A stretch of DNA of 64,000 bases from Anaerolineae bacterium. GTDB lineage: Bacteria > Chloroflexota > Anaerolineae > Aggregatilineales > Phototrophicaceae. The first letter of the stretch is position 1. Every line of letters starts with the position of its first letter. Where the stretch lies: NCBI GenBank assembly GCA_023382675.1, contig JAHDWN010000001.1:164345-228344 (forward strand), read 5' to 3'. Under the pieces are notes generated by a model. That model was not told the origin of the DNA, did no database searches, and worked only from the letters and a program-made list of their open reading frames with translations. Below are positions 35,785 through 44,025 of the stretch, in pieces. The position numbers and the translations under genes were made by a program.

Positions 35785-36909
35785 TCACGGAATTGGCCGG
35801 TAGTTGAGCATCTCGTTGATGGCCTTCAGCAGCCGGCGCAGCTCGAGTTCGATGTCCTCGGTAATGTCGTCCTGAATCACCGCTTCACGGAGCAGATCGC
35901 GCGCTTCGCGAATGCTGTCTTCGCCCTGACGCAACCGGCTGAGTCCGGCACGCAACTGTGTGCGCGCATCCCGGCTGACTGGATTGGTATAGCGACCGGG
36001 GAAATCCCAGCCATGCAGGGTTGCCACCTCCTGCAACTGCTGAATGAACTCGTCGATATTGTCGAACTGCATGGCTGCCCCGCGCTGGAGCAAACCGCGA
36101 AGCGCTGAGCTGAGAGTCGGCTCGACACCGAAATCGAGCGATGTGACATCCTGGTAGCGCATTTCAACATCCGTCGCGTTGCCGGGCTGAGGCCGCAGTG
36201 TCGTCTTTTGCGGGGATAGGCCGGTGAAAATCGAATACAGAATGCCCACGCACAGATTATGAATGTCCATCTGGAAATAGCGGCTGTTCTGGCGGTCGCC
36301 GGAGTCAAGCTGCCGTGAGCTGTTGAGATCGATGATGCGCAGATGCACACCATCCCAGTAGACATGCTCCAGCTTGTGATCGAGATAGACAATGCCCTGG
36401 CGATGCGCCAGCCGCAAGGTTTCGCCAAATTGAAGCGCCAGCGCTAGCCCTTCTTCGGTTGGCAGACGCATTCGCATCTCGACCCGATCCGGACGCATTA
36501 AATAAAAGAGATTTATCGTTCGAGGGAGATTTTCGAGCGCCAGATATGGACGCCAGCCATATTCGGCAAAGGTATGAAGATTGCGCGCAAAAGCCGAGAT
36601 ATCGCGCCCGAATGTTTCAATCTCGCCGCTGGTGGGCGCTTCATGCGCCGAAGCAACATAGCCGCAGTCAAGCAATTCCACAACATGCGGACTGCCATCG
36701 AGGCGCGAAAGAAGCTCAGCCTCATTAGCAAAAGCGCGATACTCCCAGCGTATCTCTCCACCAGGAACCAGATGTTCGGGTCGCAACACCTTGAAAGCAA
36801 CCTCACGACCAGTGCGGAGATCGGTCGCATCAAGAACACGTGCATAATGCCCTAAAGCGAAGGTATCATTGAAGTTGGCAACCTGATAGATGTCTGCGAG
36901 ATCAGTCAT
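35785..36909 (-). CDS. Atypical Ser/Thr protein kinase-like protein
   Basis: 374 residues with a kinase-like core (about 15-290). The Lys of the VAFKVL strand and a Glu in the EYRAFANEAELL helix are present. The catalytic loop reads YLDHKLEHVYW: Asp and Lys are kept, but the HRD His/Arg and the metal-binding Asn are replaced, the latter by His. The DFG site is D-L-N. The C-terminal 90 residues are charged and helical. Activity is uncertain; it may be a weak kinase or a nucleotide-binding pseudokinase. Divergent from a PP2C phosphatase gene, with which it likely forms a regulatory pair. A TTGGGATATATC palindrome surrounds its promoter. Confidence 0.82.
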   Translation of the reverse strand: MTDLADIYQVANFNDTFALGHYARVLDATDLRTGREVAFKVLRPEHLVPGGEIRWEYRAFANEAELLSRLDGSPHVVELLDCGYVASAHEAPTSGEIETFGRDISAFARNLHTFAEYGWRPYLALENLPRTINLFYLMRPDRVEMRMRLPTEEGLALALQFGETLRLAHRQGIVYLDHKLEHVYWDGVHLRIIDLNSSRQLDSGDRQNSRYFQMDIHNLCVGILYSIFTGLSPQKTTLRPQPGNATDVEMRYQDVTSLDFGVEPTLSSALRGLLQRGAAMQFDNIDEFIQQLQEVATLHGWDFPGRYTNPVSRDARTQLRAGLSRLRQGEDSIREARDLLREAVIQDDITEDIELELRRLLKAINEMLNYRPIP

Positions 36910-36923
36910 AATCCATCCATATC

Positions 36924-36964
36924 GATATATCCCAAATTCTTGCTGTATTCTTGGGATATATCAA
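36924..36964 (-). promoter_or_regulatory. 12-bp inverted repeat bracketing the kinase-like gene promoter
   Basis: TTGGGATATATC at 36951-36962 is repeated exactly on the other strand at 36924-36935, 15 bp apart. On the minus strand TTGATA (36959-36964) and AAGAAT (36936-36941) make a promoter with 17-bp spacing, so one arm overlaps the -35 and the other lies just after the -10. This is a typical operator layout. Confidence 0.65.
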
Positions 36965-37031
36965 GTCCTACTCGAAAGGTCGAGGGAATTCGTTGGAGAA
37001 CCTCATTTTGTCCTTCCAGGTAGATGTGTGC

Positions 37032-37059
37032 TTGCATCCCTCAGTAAGTGTCCTAGAAT
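37032..37059 (+). promoter_or_regulatory. Possible promoter for the PP2C gene
   Basis: TTGCAT (37032-37037) and TAGAAT (37054-37059) are 16 bp apart and 36 bp before the ATG. The -10 matches five of six consensus bases, the -35 only three. Confidence 0.4.
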
Positions 37060-37095
37060 TGAGAAAGAATTACTCGTTTGGGCTGGAGTTCAGAT

Positions 37096-38274
37096 ATGCA
37101 ATTCCCTGGACGTAAACGCGGGCTACGCAGCGGTGCCCGCACCAGCGTGGGTCAAGTGCGTGAAAACAACGAAGACAGCATCCACCTGGAATCTTCTGAC
37201 GATTACGTCCTGGCTATCGTAGCAGATGGCATGGGTGGTGCCGTCGCGGGCGAAGAAGCGAGCAGGCTGGCGGTGGAGGCAATCCGCGAAAAGCTGGCCC
37301 ATTGGCCCGGCAGCGACAGTGACGCCAAGCTAAAGACCGAGCAAATTGCTGGTCAACTGCGGGCGGCGATTCAGTGGGGCAATGATTCGATTGTCCAACG
37401 GGCTACGGCGTCGCCGGAACTGCGTGGTATGGGAACCACCGTTACCCTGGCCTATGTGCGCTACTCGCAAGCTGTAATCGCACATGTTGGTGACAGCCGC
37501 GCCTATCTGGTCAGCATGAATAGCCTGCCCCGCGTCCGCCAAATCACAGACGATCACAGTTTCGTCGAGGCGCTTGTCAATTCAGGGTATTTAACCCCCG
37601 AAGAGGCGGCGGAACACCCTATGCGCAACGTGCTTTATCGTGCGTTGGGGCAGACCGAAGAACTCGACGTAGACATCTATCATACGCGCCTGAGACCCGG
37701 AGATCGCCTGGTCTTATGTTCTGACGGTTTGACGCGCCATGTCAAACCAGCCGAGATCGCCGAAAAGGTTTTGACAGAGACAGACCCCCAGAGCGCAAGC
37801 GACGTGCTGGTTGAGCTGGCAAATTCACGCGGCGGGGAGGATAACATCAGCGCCATCGTCGTGATGGTCGATGGCGAGTATCTCATGGATGAAACGCCGA
37901 TGCTGGTCAAAGCGTTTAATCCGCTGCTTCTCTTAGAGAACGCCGAAGATAAGGATGATGGCGATACGCTGCCGGTCAAGGACACGGAAGCGACTGAAAA
38001 AAGCGATCCGACACTCCAAAAAGTCGATAGTGAACAGTCGCCTTCACCGGAACGGCCAGACGAGTCCAATACCCTGCCGAACCGTGACCAGCTCGATAAG
38101 CGTGCGCGCTTGCTCCAACTTCAATGGCTCGTTGACGAGGTGCTCCTGACGCCCGATCCGCTGGACAATGTGATTACAGATCGCACGAATCTGGTCGAAG
38201 ATCACCTGGCAGCCTCACACCGAGATACAGGCGACGACGAAGACGGAAGCGACGCCAACATCCCGAAACAATAA
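37096..38274 (+). CDS. PP2C-family Ser/Thr protein phosphatase
   Basis: 392 residues. The N-terminal 250 residues are a PP2C domain with metal-binding Asp motifs in order: VRENNEDS, VADGMGGAVAGEEAS, AHVGDSRAYL, LCSDGLTRHV and GGEDNISAIVV, which removes phosphate from Ser/Thr (PrpC/Stp type). The C-terminal 140 residues are acidic, Ser/Pro-rich and then helical (LDKRARLLQLQWLVDEVLL); this tail is not part of the usual family and lacks a membrane segment. Start ATG has GGAG seven bases upstream. Divergent from the kinase-like gene, its probable functional counterpart. Confidence 0.95.
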   Translation: MQFPGRKRGLRSGARTSVGQVRENNEDSIHLESSDDYVLAIVADGMGGAVAGEEASRLAVEAIREKLAHWPGSDSDAKLKTEQIAGQLRAAIQWGNDSIVQRATASPELRGMGTTVTLAYVRYSQAVIAHVGDSRAYLVSMNSLPRVRQITDDHSFVEALVNSGYLTPEEAAEHPMRNVLYRALGQTEELDVDIYHTRLRPGDRLVLCSDGLTRHVKPAEIAEKVLTETDPQSASDVLVELANSRGGEDNISAIVVMVDGEYLMDETPMLVKAFNPLLLLENAEDKDDGDTLPVKDTEATEKSDPTLQKVDSEQSPSPERPDESNTLPNRDQLDKRARLLQLQWLVDEVLLTPDPLDNVITDRTNLVEDHLAASHRDTGDDEDGSDANIPKQ

Positions 38275-38283
38275 GGGCATTGC

Positions 38284-39021
38284 CTATCCCAGAAGCACTC
38301 GTGTCAGGTCGAATGTTGGCCCCTGCGTGCAGGCCAACAGATTGTCATTCTTGGTTCGCACCATACACGAGCTGCACGCGCCTGTGCCACACGGAAGCAA
38401 GGGTCGAAAAACACCGAACAGATAGCCACTGGGGATTTCGGCACGCAGTTGTGTAAACAAATCCCAGATTCGCGAGAAATGTCCCAATTCATCCGCCTGG
38501 GGCACGACGACAAAGACCTGATCCGCCCAACCGACGGTCGTCACTCGATTAGACCAATTCATATCAGCATCGCCGCTGATCACTTCCACCTCTGGCGGAA
38601 GGTGGCTGGTCGTATATAACGCTGCATTGCCGAGGAGCACCACCGTGACACTGACACGGGCGGTCAACAACGAGGGAATCATCGACAGCAGTGGAGCCGG
38701 TTCGGTCTCATACACCAACAGCAGCACATTTCGCAAAGCCCGGCGAAAACGAAATGGCTGACCGACCGCCCCTAGCAAATTCACCACCTGTCCTGGCTCG
38801 TAATGGCTGGTGGCAGGCCGCTCGAAAGTGAGCGTGTCCTTGCCCATTGAAACACACCACCAGGGTTCACGCAGGTATGGAGTCCAATCGTCGCCGACCC
38901 GCGCAAGCAAGAATTGCCCCGGCTTCAATTGCATCAACGACGGGTCAACCGCGAGATCGAGCTGCTGGTGCGTTTCGTTGACTCGCCGGACACGCTCGAT
39001 AATTGCCTGTGTCTCACGCAT
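38284..39021 (-). CDS. PyrK-like FAD/2Fe-2S electron-transfer subunit
   Basis: 245 residues resembling the electron-transfer subunit of dihydroorotate dehydrogenase B. The N-terminal half is a ferredoxin-reductase-type beta barrel (LKPGQFLLARVG, REPWW in place of RRPxS), the middle a nucleotide-binding fold, and the end a 2Fe-2S site CGTGACSSC with a further Cys in LLACTQGPTFDL, as in PyrK. Changes in the flavin motif suggest divergence. No pyrD lies in the window, so a role in pyrimidine synthesis is not shown; it may serve another dehydrogenase. It starts 9 bp after the GT39-like gene and has GAGG upstream, so the two are co-transcribed. Confidence 0.75.
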   Translation of the reverse strand: MRETQAIIERVRRVNETHQQLDLAVDPSLMQLKPGQFLLARVGDDWTPYLREPWWCVSMGKDTLTFERPATSHYEPGQVVNLLGAVGQPFRFRRALRNVLLLVYETEPAPLLSMIPSLLTARVSVTVVLLGNAALYTTSHLPPEVEVISGDADMNWSNRVTTVGWADQVFVVVPQADELGHFSRIWDLFTQLRAEIPSGYLFGVFRPLLPCGTGACSSCMVRTKNDNLLACTQGPTFDLTRVLLG

Positions 39022-39030
39022 AAGTCAGCC

Positions 39031-40953
39031 TCAATCTCCTGTCGCCACAACAAGAGCGTATACCTGCGCGCCGTCTTCATCGAAAACCAGATCGAGATAG
39101 TCGGCGTCACACACGCAGGATTGCATCGGCAGCGCATCGGTAAACGGTGTCCGCCAGCGGTACATTGTCGCAAAACTGTCAGGGTTGCCGATCACCTGGG
39201 GCACCAGGACGTAATCAATGCCAGCTTCGGTCAACAAGGCTGAATTCTCCGCATCAGCCGGGTCGCGCCAGAATGCGAGCATTTGCTCCTGGCGTGGTGA
39301 GAACGCATCTACTGTCCCCACTTCGCCGCTGCCGTCGTCACGGAAGAAAGGCTGCGGGCGGAAATAGATCGTCTCCCGTTCCGCGATGACAGGCGCCCAA
39401 TCGGCCTCATGAGGGCCGGGATGATTGAGGATCAACGTATCGGCGGGTGTGTTCTGCTTCAGCCACTGCATCGCTTCGACATCCGCCGCCGAAGAAAATG
39501 CGCCATAGATTCCCAGCACCTGCCTGGTTTGCGCCAGCAGCGACGGCGCGGCAAGAATGCCAATTACAATCACAACCAGACCGGCACTCAGCAAAACCGG
39601 CGCTGCCCGGTGCAGGGTGACGCCAAGGCGCTGCTCGAAAAAACGATCCCAGAGCGCAAGTAGTCCCTGCCCACCCAGGATCGCGAGCGGAATGATCGGT
39701 GCGTGCCAGGCGATGCTAAAGGGATAGTCATAGCGGAAAATCGGGGCGAGCAGTCCGCCAAACACACTTTCTACGACACCGGTCACGGCAAAATCAAAGG
39801 CCAACGCCAGCCAACCGACTGCGAGCAAAGCCGCCTGATCGCGGCGGCGCAGCCCGACCACTGCGCCGATCAGTGCCAGCGGCAAAATGACGACGCCCTG
39901 GTAGACAGTCATCAGCCGCCAGTATTCCAGGCTGCGCGTGAAGGGTGAAACAATATCTGCGCCGAGCAATTGGCGAATGCTCAAGAGCCAGGGGAGCGTC
40001 GCCAGCAGCGCCACCAACGGCACGCCCAAAGCGAGCACCAACCACGTGCGCAGCGTAGGTCGTGGTTTCCCCAGCCACATGGTCAAAAGCCAGGACACGT
40101 AGCCCAGCGCCAAAATGATCGTCGTATCGGGATGTGTGATCACGACCGCGCCCATGAGCAAACCGGCGGCGACGGCGTCGAGTGTCCGCGGCTCACGCAA
40201 AAAGCGCAGCACACAAATGAGAAACGCGAACAAGAACACCAGCGCCATCATCGCTGTGAAATGCGAGTCGAGATAGGCTGTATACAGACCTGTGCCGATG
40301 ATCATGGATAACGCCATCGCCCGACCCAAGCGCTTGTCGCGCAGCTCGCTGCCGAAATCATAGGCCAGCCAGACCAACACAACGCCGAAGGCCGCCGCCA
40401 CCGCAAACTGCACCTGATGCAGCCCCAAATTCAGCTGCTGGCTTAAATAGGCGATCAAGGCAGTATACGCAGGGGCATAGAGATACTGCACGTTGGGTTG
40501 GAAAGGTGCCAGGGTATCAAACGTGCCGCCGAGCCGGAGCATCAGGCCCAGATAACCGAAACCCTGCGCATCGGTATCCAGTGGCACGGGAAAAACCAGC
40601 ACCGGCGCAAGGAAGAGCAGCGCCACCACAGCAAACAACAGCAAATCGCGCGGGCTTGTCCAGCCTTCATCAAAATCTTTTAGATCGATGCCACGGGCTT
40701 CCGCTCGGCGCTGCCCCAAGGTCAGTGTGCCGAGCAGGAAGATAGACGTGACCAGCGCAAAAAGCAGATAGTCAAAGACGAGTGGCACCCACCCAAACAG
40801 GGTGGCGATGAAGACAGCGCCGCCAACAACCAGCGCCAGCGCTAACGCGGCCGCCAGACTGATGCGCGGCTGCAAGGTATTCCAGGCAGGCGCGAGCATC
40901 GAACCCGCGCCAATCACGACGGCAACGAAGACGAACCAGATGAAGAGCGGCAT
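39031..40953 (-). CDS. GT39/ArnT-like polytopic membrane glycosyltransferase
   Basis: 640 residues with about twelve membrane segments in the first 480 residues and a soluble C-terminal domain (about 490-640; WLKQNTPADTLILNHPG, EADWAPVIAERETIYF). The first outside loop has an acidic pair region (PLDTDAQGFGYLGLML) like the catalytic loop of polyprenol-phosphate sugar transferases. It probably moves a sugar from a lipid carrier to an envelope acceptor. The ATG is preceded by GGGG and, 40 bp upstream, by a TATACT box (40991-40996); an upstream open frame includes this promoter and is not used. Followed by the PyrK-like gene. Confidence 0.82.
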   Translation of the reverse strand: MPLFIWFVFVAVVIGAGSMLAPAWNTLQPRISLAAALALALVVGGAVFIATLFGWVPLVFDYLLFALVTSIFLLGTLTLGQRRAEARGIDLKDFDEGWTSPRDLLLFAVVALLFLAPVLVFPVPLDTDAQGFGYLGLMLRLGGTFDTLAPFQPNVQYLYAPAYTALIAYLSQQLNLGLHQVQFAVAAAFGVVLVWLAYDFGSELRDKRLGRAMALSMIIGTGLYTAYLDSHFTAMMALVFLFAFLICVLRFLREPRTLDAVAAGLLMGAVVITHPDTTIILALGYVSWLLTMWLGKPRPTLRTWLVLALGVPLVALLATLPWLLSIRQLLGADIVSPFTRSLEYWRLMTVYQGVVILPLALIGAVVGLRRRDQAALLAVGWLALAFDFAVTGVVESVFGGLLAPIFRYDYPFSIAWHAPIIPLAILGGQGLLALWDRFFEQRLGVTLHRAAPVLLSAGLVVIVIGILAAPSLLAQTRQVLGIYGAFSSAADVEAMQWLKQNTPADTLILNHPGPHEADWAPVIAERETIYFRPQPFFRDDGSGEVGTVDAFSPRQEQMLAFWRDPADAENSALLTEAGIDYVLVPQVIGNPDSFATMYRWRTPFTDALPMQSCVCDADYLDLVFDEDGAQVYALVVATGD

Positions 40954-40990
40954 ACGACCCCAAAAGTGAAATGAGCCACAATGTTGGAGA

Positions 40991-40996
40991 AGTATA
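40991..40996 (-). promoter_or_regulatory. -10 element for the GT39-like gene
   Basis: TATACT on the minus strand, 37 bp before the ATG of the membrane glycosyltransferase gene. No clear -35 hexamer is seen. Confidence 0.5.
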
Positions 40997-41041
40997 CCCA
41001 ATGCCCGATTATCCGAGAGGATCACTTCTCACGCAAAGCGA

Positions 41042-41929
41042 TCAGTCCTCGCTCTCAGCCTCCTGCGCTGAAGCATCGCCGAGCAAGCGCCGATACGTCG
41101 CCTGAAGCGTGAGTGCGTCCGACGTGTGGAAGGGCGCGGGTGCTTCCACGCCTGCCGTGCCGCCAACGCCAAAGTCGATGAAGGCTTGCAGCAGTTCGCG
41201 GTAATGCAAATCGGCCTCGTTCAGCGGCAGATGCGCTTTTTCACCTTTGGCGGTGTAAGCGATGCCACTCAGATGAAAATGCAGGCGTTTCATACCGTCG
41301 TCTCTGAGCGCAGCCTGCGTTCTGCGCAAGGCGTCGGCAAATTCGTCGTAGCTATTGAAGGAGCCATCCCCCGCCCGTGCGTGCAGATGCGCCCAATCGA
41401 TACACGGCATCACGCCCGGTACGTCACGGCTGAGTTGCAAGACTTCGTCGAGCGTGCCAAACATGGCGGATTTGCCCATCGTCTCCGGACGCAGATTGAC
41501 ATCGACTCCCTCTTCGCGCAGAATGCCGGTCAATTCCACCAGCTTCTGCCGGGCACGCTCGTAAACCTGCTCCGGCGGCTGGCTGTGATAGCTGCCCGGA
41601 TGAAAGACGATGTCACGCGCACCCGCGAGATAGCCTTTGCGCGCTGCCGCTAACAGGCGTGCGTCGCTCTTTTCCATCAGTTCCGCCGTCTGACTGTTGA
41701 GGTTGATGAAGTAGGGTGCGTGGATGCTGAGCGTAATATCACAGGTGATCGCCGCCTGCTTGATTTGTGCGCACATCTCATCGCTCACGCGGACGCTCTG
41801 CACCCAGGCGATCTCTAGATGCTGAAGCCCCAACTCGCGCGAATGATAGATGGCTGCCACGGTGCCGCTTTCGCGCGCCGTCTGTGGCGAACCGACCGTG
41901 CCAAAGCGGATTGTTTCTTGCTCGCTCAA
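41042..41929 (-). CDS. nfo: Endonuclease IV-type TIM-barrel AP endonuclease
   Basis: 295 residues. All zinc-ligand positions of endonuclease IV can be aligned: His70 (SIHAPY), His110 (VFHPGSY), Glu149 (LRPETMG), Asp178 and His181 (CIDWAH), His219 (HFHLSG), His233 (EKAHLPL) and Glu262 (GVEAP). One of the two last loop ligands, Asp in the E. coli enzyme, is within an EKAH block here, as in archaeal-type relatives. It should cut DNA 5' of abasic sites. It is a single unit divergent from the M50B-like gene. TIM-barrel isomerases share the fold but not this complete ligand set. Confidence 0.85.
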   Translation of the reverse strand: MSEQETIRFGTVGSPQTARESGTVAAIYHSRELGLQHLEIAWVQSVRVSDEMCAQIKQAAITCDITLSIHAPYFINLNSQTAELMEKSDARLLAAARKGYLAGARDIVFHPGSYHSQPPEQVYERARQKLVELTGILREEGVDVNLRPETMGKSAMFGTLDEVLQLSRDVPGVMPCIDWAHLHARAGDGSFNSYDEFADALRRTQAALRDDGMKRLHFHLSGIAYTAKGEKAHLPLNEADLHYRELLQAFIDFGVGGTAGVEAPAPFHTSDALTLQATYRRLLGDASAQEAESED

Positions 41930-42005
41930 ACGAATCCCTGCGCTTTCACGTATATGTGGATATGATGAGGTTTGCGAACTCTATTCTAGCACTCAGGCTG
42001 TTTCT

Positions 42006-42722
42006 ATGTTGAACACCGACACGCAGTTCCGCAAGCGCGCATTATTGGCATCTTTGGGGGCTTTTGCTCTGGCACTCATTATCTGGAATATTCCGCAGTT
42101 GAATTTTCTGCTCTACCCCATTCGCCTGTTCGTCACATTTGTCCATGAAAGCGGACATGGCCTGGCGGCGATTGCGAGCGGCGGGGCGCTGAACGGCTTC
42201 CAGGTGTTCGCCAATGGCACAGGCGTTGCCAGTACGTCAGGCGGTAATCTCGTCTTGATCCTGCCAGCAGGCTATATCGGCGCTGCCATATTCGGCGCGC
42301 TATTGTTCTATCTCGCCAACAGCCTGCCCTATCCGCGCACTATCTCCGTCATGCTCGGCGTCATTCTGGCTGTGATCACGCTGTTATACACGCTCGGCGC
42401 ACCTGTAGCGCTTGTCGTCGGTGGTGTCAGCAGCGCTCTGCTGATCTTGCTCGGCTGGCGCGGCGGGCGCGGGCTAAATCTTATCGTGCTCAATTTCCTG
42501 GGGTTGATGACTGCTCTGCACGCAGTGCTGGATCTGATCTACCTGGTTGGAGCAAGCGACTCACGCCTGGGCGAGGTGCGCAACGACGCAGCCGCCTTCA
42601 GCGCAGCCCTCGCCCCGCTGATCCCTGCGGCGGTATGGGCAGCCCTGTGGGCATTGTTGGCGATTGCTGCCTTAGCGCTAGCCGTCTATTACAGCGTTCT
42701 CCGGCGTCTGTGGCGTGCGTAA
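42006..42722 (+). CDS. M50B-like integral membrane zinc peptidase
   Basis: 238 residues with six or seven membrane segments. The zinc motif HESGH (His47-His51) lies at the end of the second hydrophobic segment, and an Asp in the late helix with AVLDLIYL could be the third ligand. This fits the Peptidase_M50B family, site-2-protease relatives that cut within the membrane. The frame is open upstream, but the extension is not hydrophobic and overlaps the start of the divergent gene, so the ATG at 42006 is chosen. Its substrate is unknown; two membrane anti-sigma factors elsewhere in the window are conceivable targets. Confidence 0.85.
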   Translation: MLNTDTQFRKRALLASLGAFALALIIWNIPQLNFLLYPIRLFVTFVHESGHGLAAIASGGALNGFQVFANGTGVASTSGGNLVLILPAGYIGAAIFGALLFYLANSLPYPRTISVMLGVILAVITLLYTLGAPVALVVGGVSSALLILLGWRGGRGLNLIVLNFLGLMTALHAVLDLIYLVGASDSRLGEVRNDAAAFSAALAPLIPAAVWAALWALLAIAALALAVYYSVLRRLWRA

Positions 42723-42734
42723 CGCGTCAACAAC

Positions 42735-42768
42735 GAGGTGGGACAATCTGTTGTGACCATCCCACCTC
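42735..42768. terminator. Hairpin between convergent genes
   Basis: GAGGTGGGA and TCCCACCTC form a perfect 9-bp stem with a 16-base loop, 13 bp after the M50B-like stop and before the convergent gene's stop. There is no T run. Confidence 0.55.
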
Positions 42769-42793
42769 ACGCGACCTCGCCGAAGCCTGGATT

Positions 42794-43837
42794 TCACTGC
42801 CCAGGCAGCAAGTCATGCACGGGGTACTGGGTCGGGAAGTATTGCCCGCTGTAAGCCACGCTCAGATTGTCCGGGTTCGGCACGATGTCAAAATTGCAGT
42901 GACTCGTGATCTGTGGATTGTCCGTGCCGGGGCCATAGTTGTCATAGCCGTCAAAGTGCGGCTCAGTCCATGTCACCTTGTACTCGACTTCATAGTGCCC
43001 TGGCCGCAAGAAACCGACCTGCCCGGAGAAAAAGACCCAGGTATTTGCGCCGCCACGACGACCCGGCTCGCTGCGCGCGACATTGGTCAGTGGCGCGCCG
43101 TTGAGCTTGACCGAATATTGGACGGTCACCAGATGCTGATCCATCTGGGCGCTGGTACGGGTGAACCACGACCAGAAGATGACGATGTTGTCATTGTCGT
43201 AGACAATACCCGGATTGGTCAGCTCGTAGCCATCGCACTCAGCAAAGATCAAACCCGGTGTCTGCGAGCGGAACGTCAGGCTTGGGCGTGCGCCGACGTA
43301 AACATCGCCTTCAGGCTCCAGGTTGGGGTTGACGTAACCGCTGCCCGGCGCAAGCACACGCACTGCCTGCGTAGTCGAACTCGACGTTGCGCCGGTGCCG
43401 CTATCTGCGCTGGTAACGCTCGTGTTTTGCGGCGTGCTGCACCCATCCTGGTTGTCGTTCACGGTCGTCTGGAAGTCGATGTTGCTGCTGTCGGTCTCGC
43501 GCGCGATGAGCACCCGCGCGCTGCCGGTCGCCCCCGCAGCCAGAATCGTCCCGTTGGCATAGGGCAGGCGTTCGCTCACTGCATAGCTACCGCTGACAGA
43601 TAACTGCCGCAGCGTGGAAAGCGCGTTGCCCGTGCCATTAGGGCCATCAAAAAGCTGGTAGTAAACATCCCACCCAGCCAGCATCGTGCCACTGACATTG
43701 ATCACCCCGGCATCCGCACAGGCGACATAGAAAATTTGCACAGAACTGGTGGCAGTGGTGTCCTGTGCCTGAACAGGTATCAGGCTCAAGAGCGCTATAC
43801 CTAACACCATGATTGTCACAAGTAATCGCTTTTTCAC
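42794..43837 (-). CDS. Secreted beta-rich protein, unknown
   Basis: 347 residues with a clear signal peptide (about 1-24, LIPVQAQ cleavage). The first domain (about 32-130) is beta-rich with two Cys (VACADAG near 40 and the Cys ending NDNQDGC near 133) that could be bridged. A Ser/Thr linker leads to a second domain (about 165-340) rich in Trp/Tyr, again with two Cys (AECDGYEL and SHCNFDI), in the style of jelly-roll or CBM folds. No catalytic motif recognised. Upstream, between it and the patB stop, is a tandem array of TTGGGATATG boxes that may control it. Confidence 0.72.
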   Translation of the reverse strand: MKKRLLVTIMVLGIALLSLIPVQAQDTTATSSVQIFYVACADAGVINVSGTMLAGWDVYYQLFDGPNGTGNALSTLRQLSVSGSYAVSERLPYANGTILAAGATGSARVLIARETDSSNIDFQTTVNDNQDGCSTPQNTSVTSADSGTGATSSSTTQAVRVLAPGSGYVNPNLEPEGDVYVGARPSLTFRSQTPGLIFAECDGYELTNPGIVYDNDNIVIFWSWFTRTSAQMDQHLVTVQYSVKLNGAPLTNVARSEPGRRGGANTWVFFSGQVGFLRPGHYEVEYKVTWTEPHFDGYDNYGPGTDNPQITSHCNFDIVPNPDNLSVAYSGQYFPTQYPVHDLLPGQ

Positions 43838-43987
43838 GCGAACCCCCTATACAATCTCACAACACCCACGCAGCGAGTTGCGCTGATGACCGGAAAATTG
43901 TAGCAGATTTTAACGGCGTCCATGCGGACTGCCAGCGACAAAGGTCACGGCTGATACCACCGATTCCCCGCCGAGACGAGACCGGAC

Positions 43988-44017
43988 TTGGGATATGTTG
44001 GGATATGTTGGGATATA
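43988..44017. repeat. Three tandem 10-bp TTGGGATATR boxes
   Basis: TTGGGATATG, TTGGGATATG and TTGGGATATA follow one another with no gap, so each lies one helical turn from the next. The array ends 8 bp before the patB stop and is about 150 bp upstream of the secreted-protein gene. A regulator-binding array is the likely reading. Confidence 0.65.
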
Positions 44018-44025
44018 GGATCGGG

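Noticed and set aside
43988-44017. Plasmid-type iterons
   Set aside because: Only three units exist and no replication initiator gene is near; a regulator array fits better.
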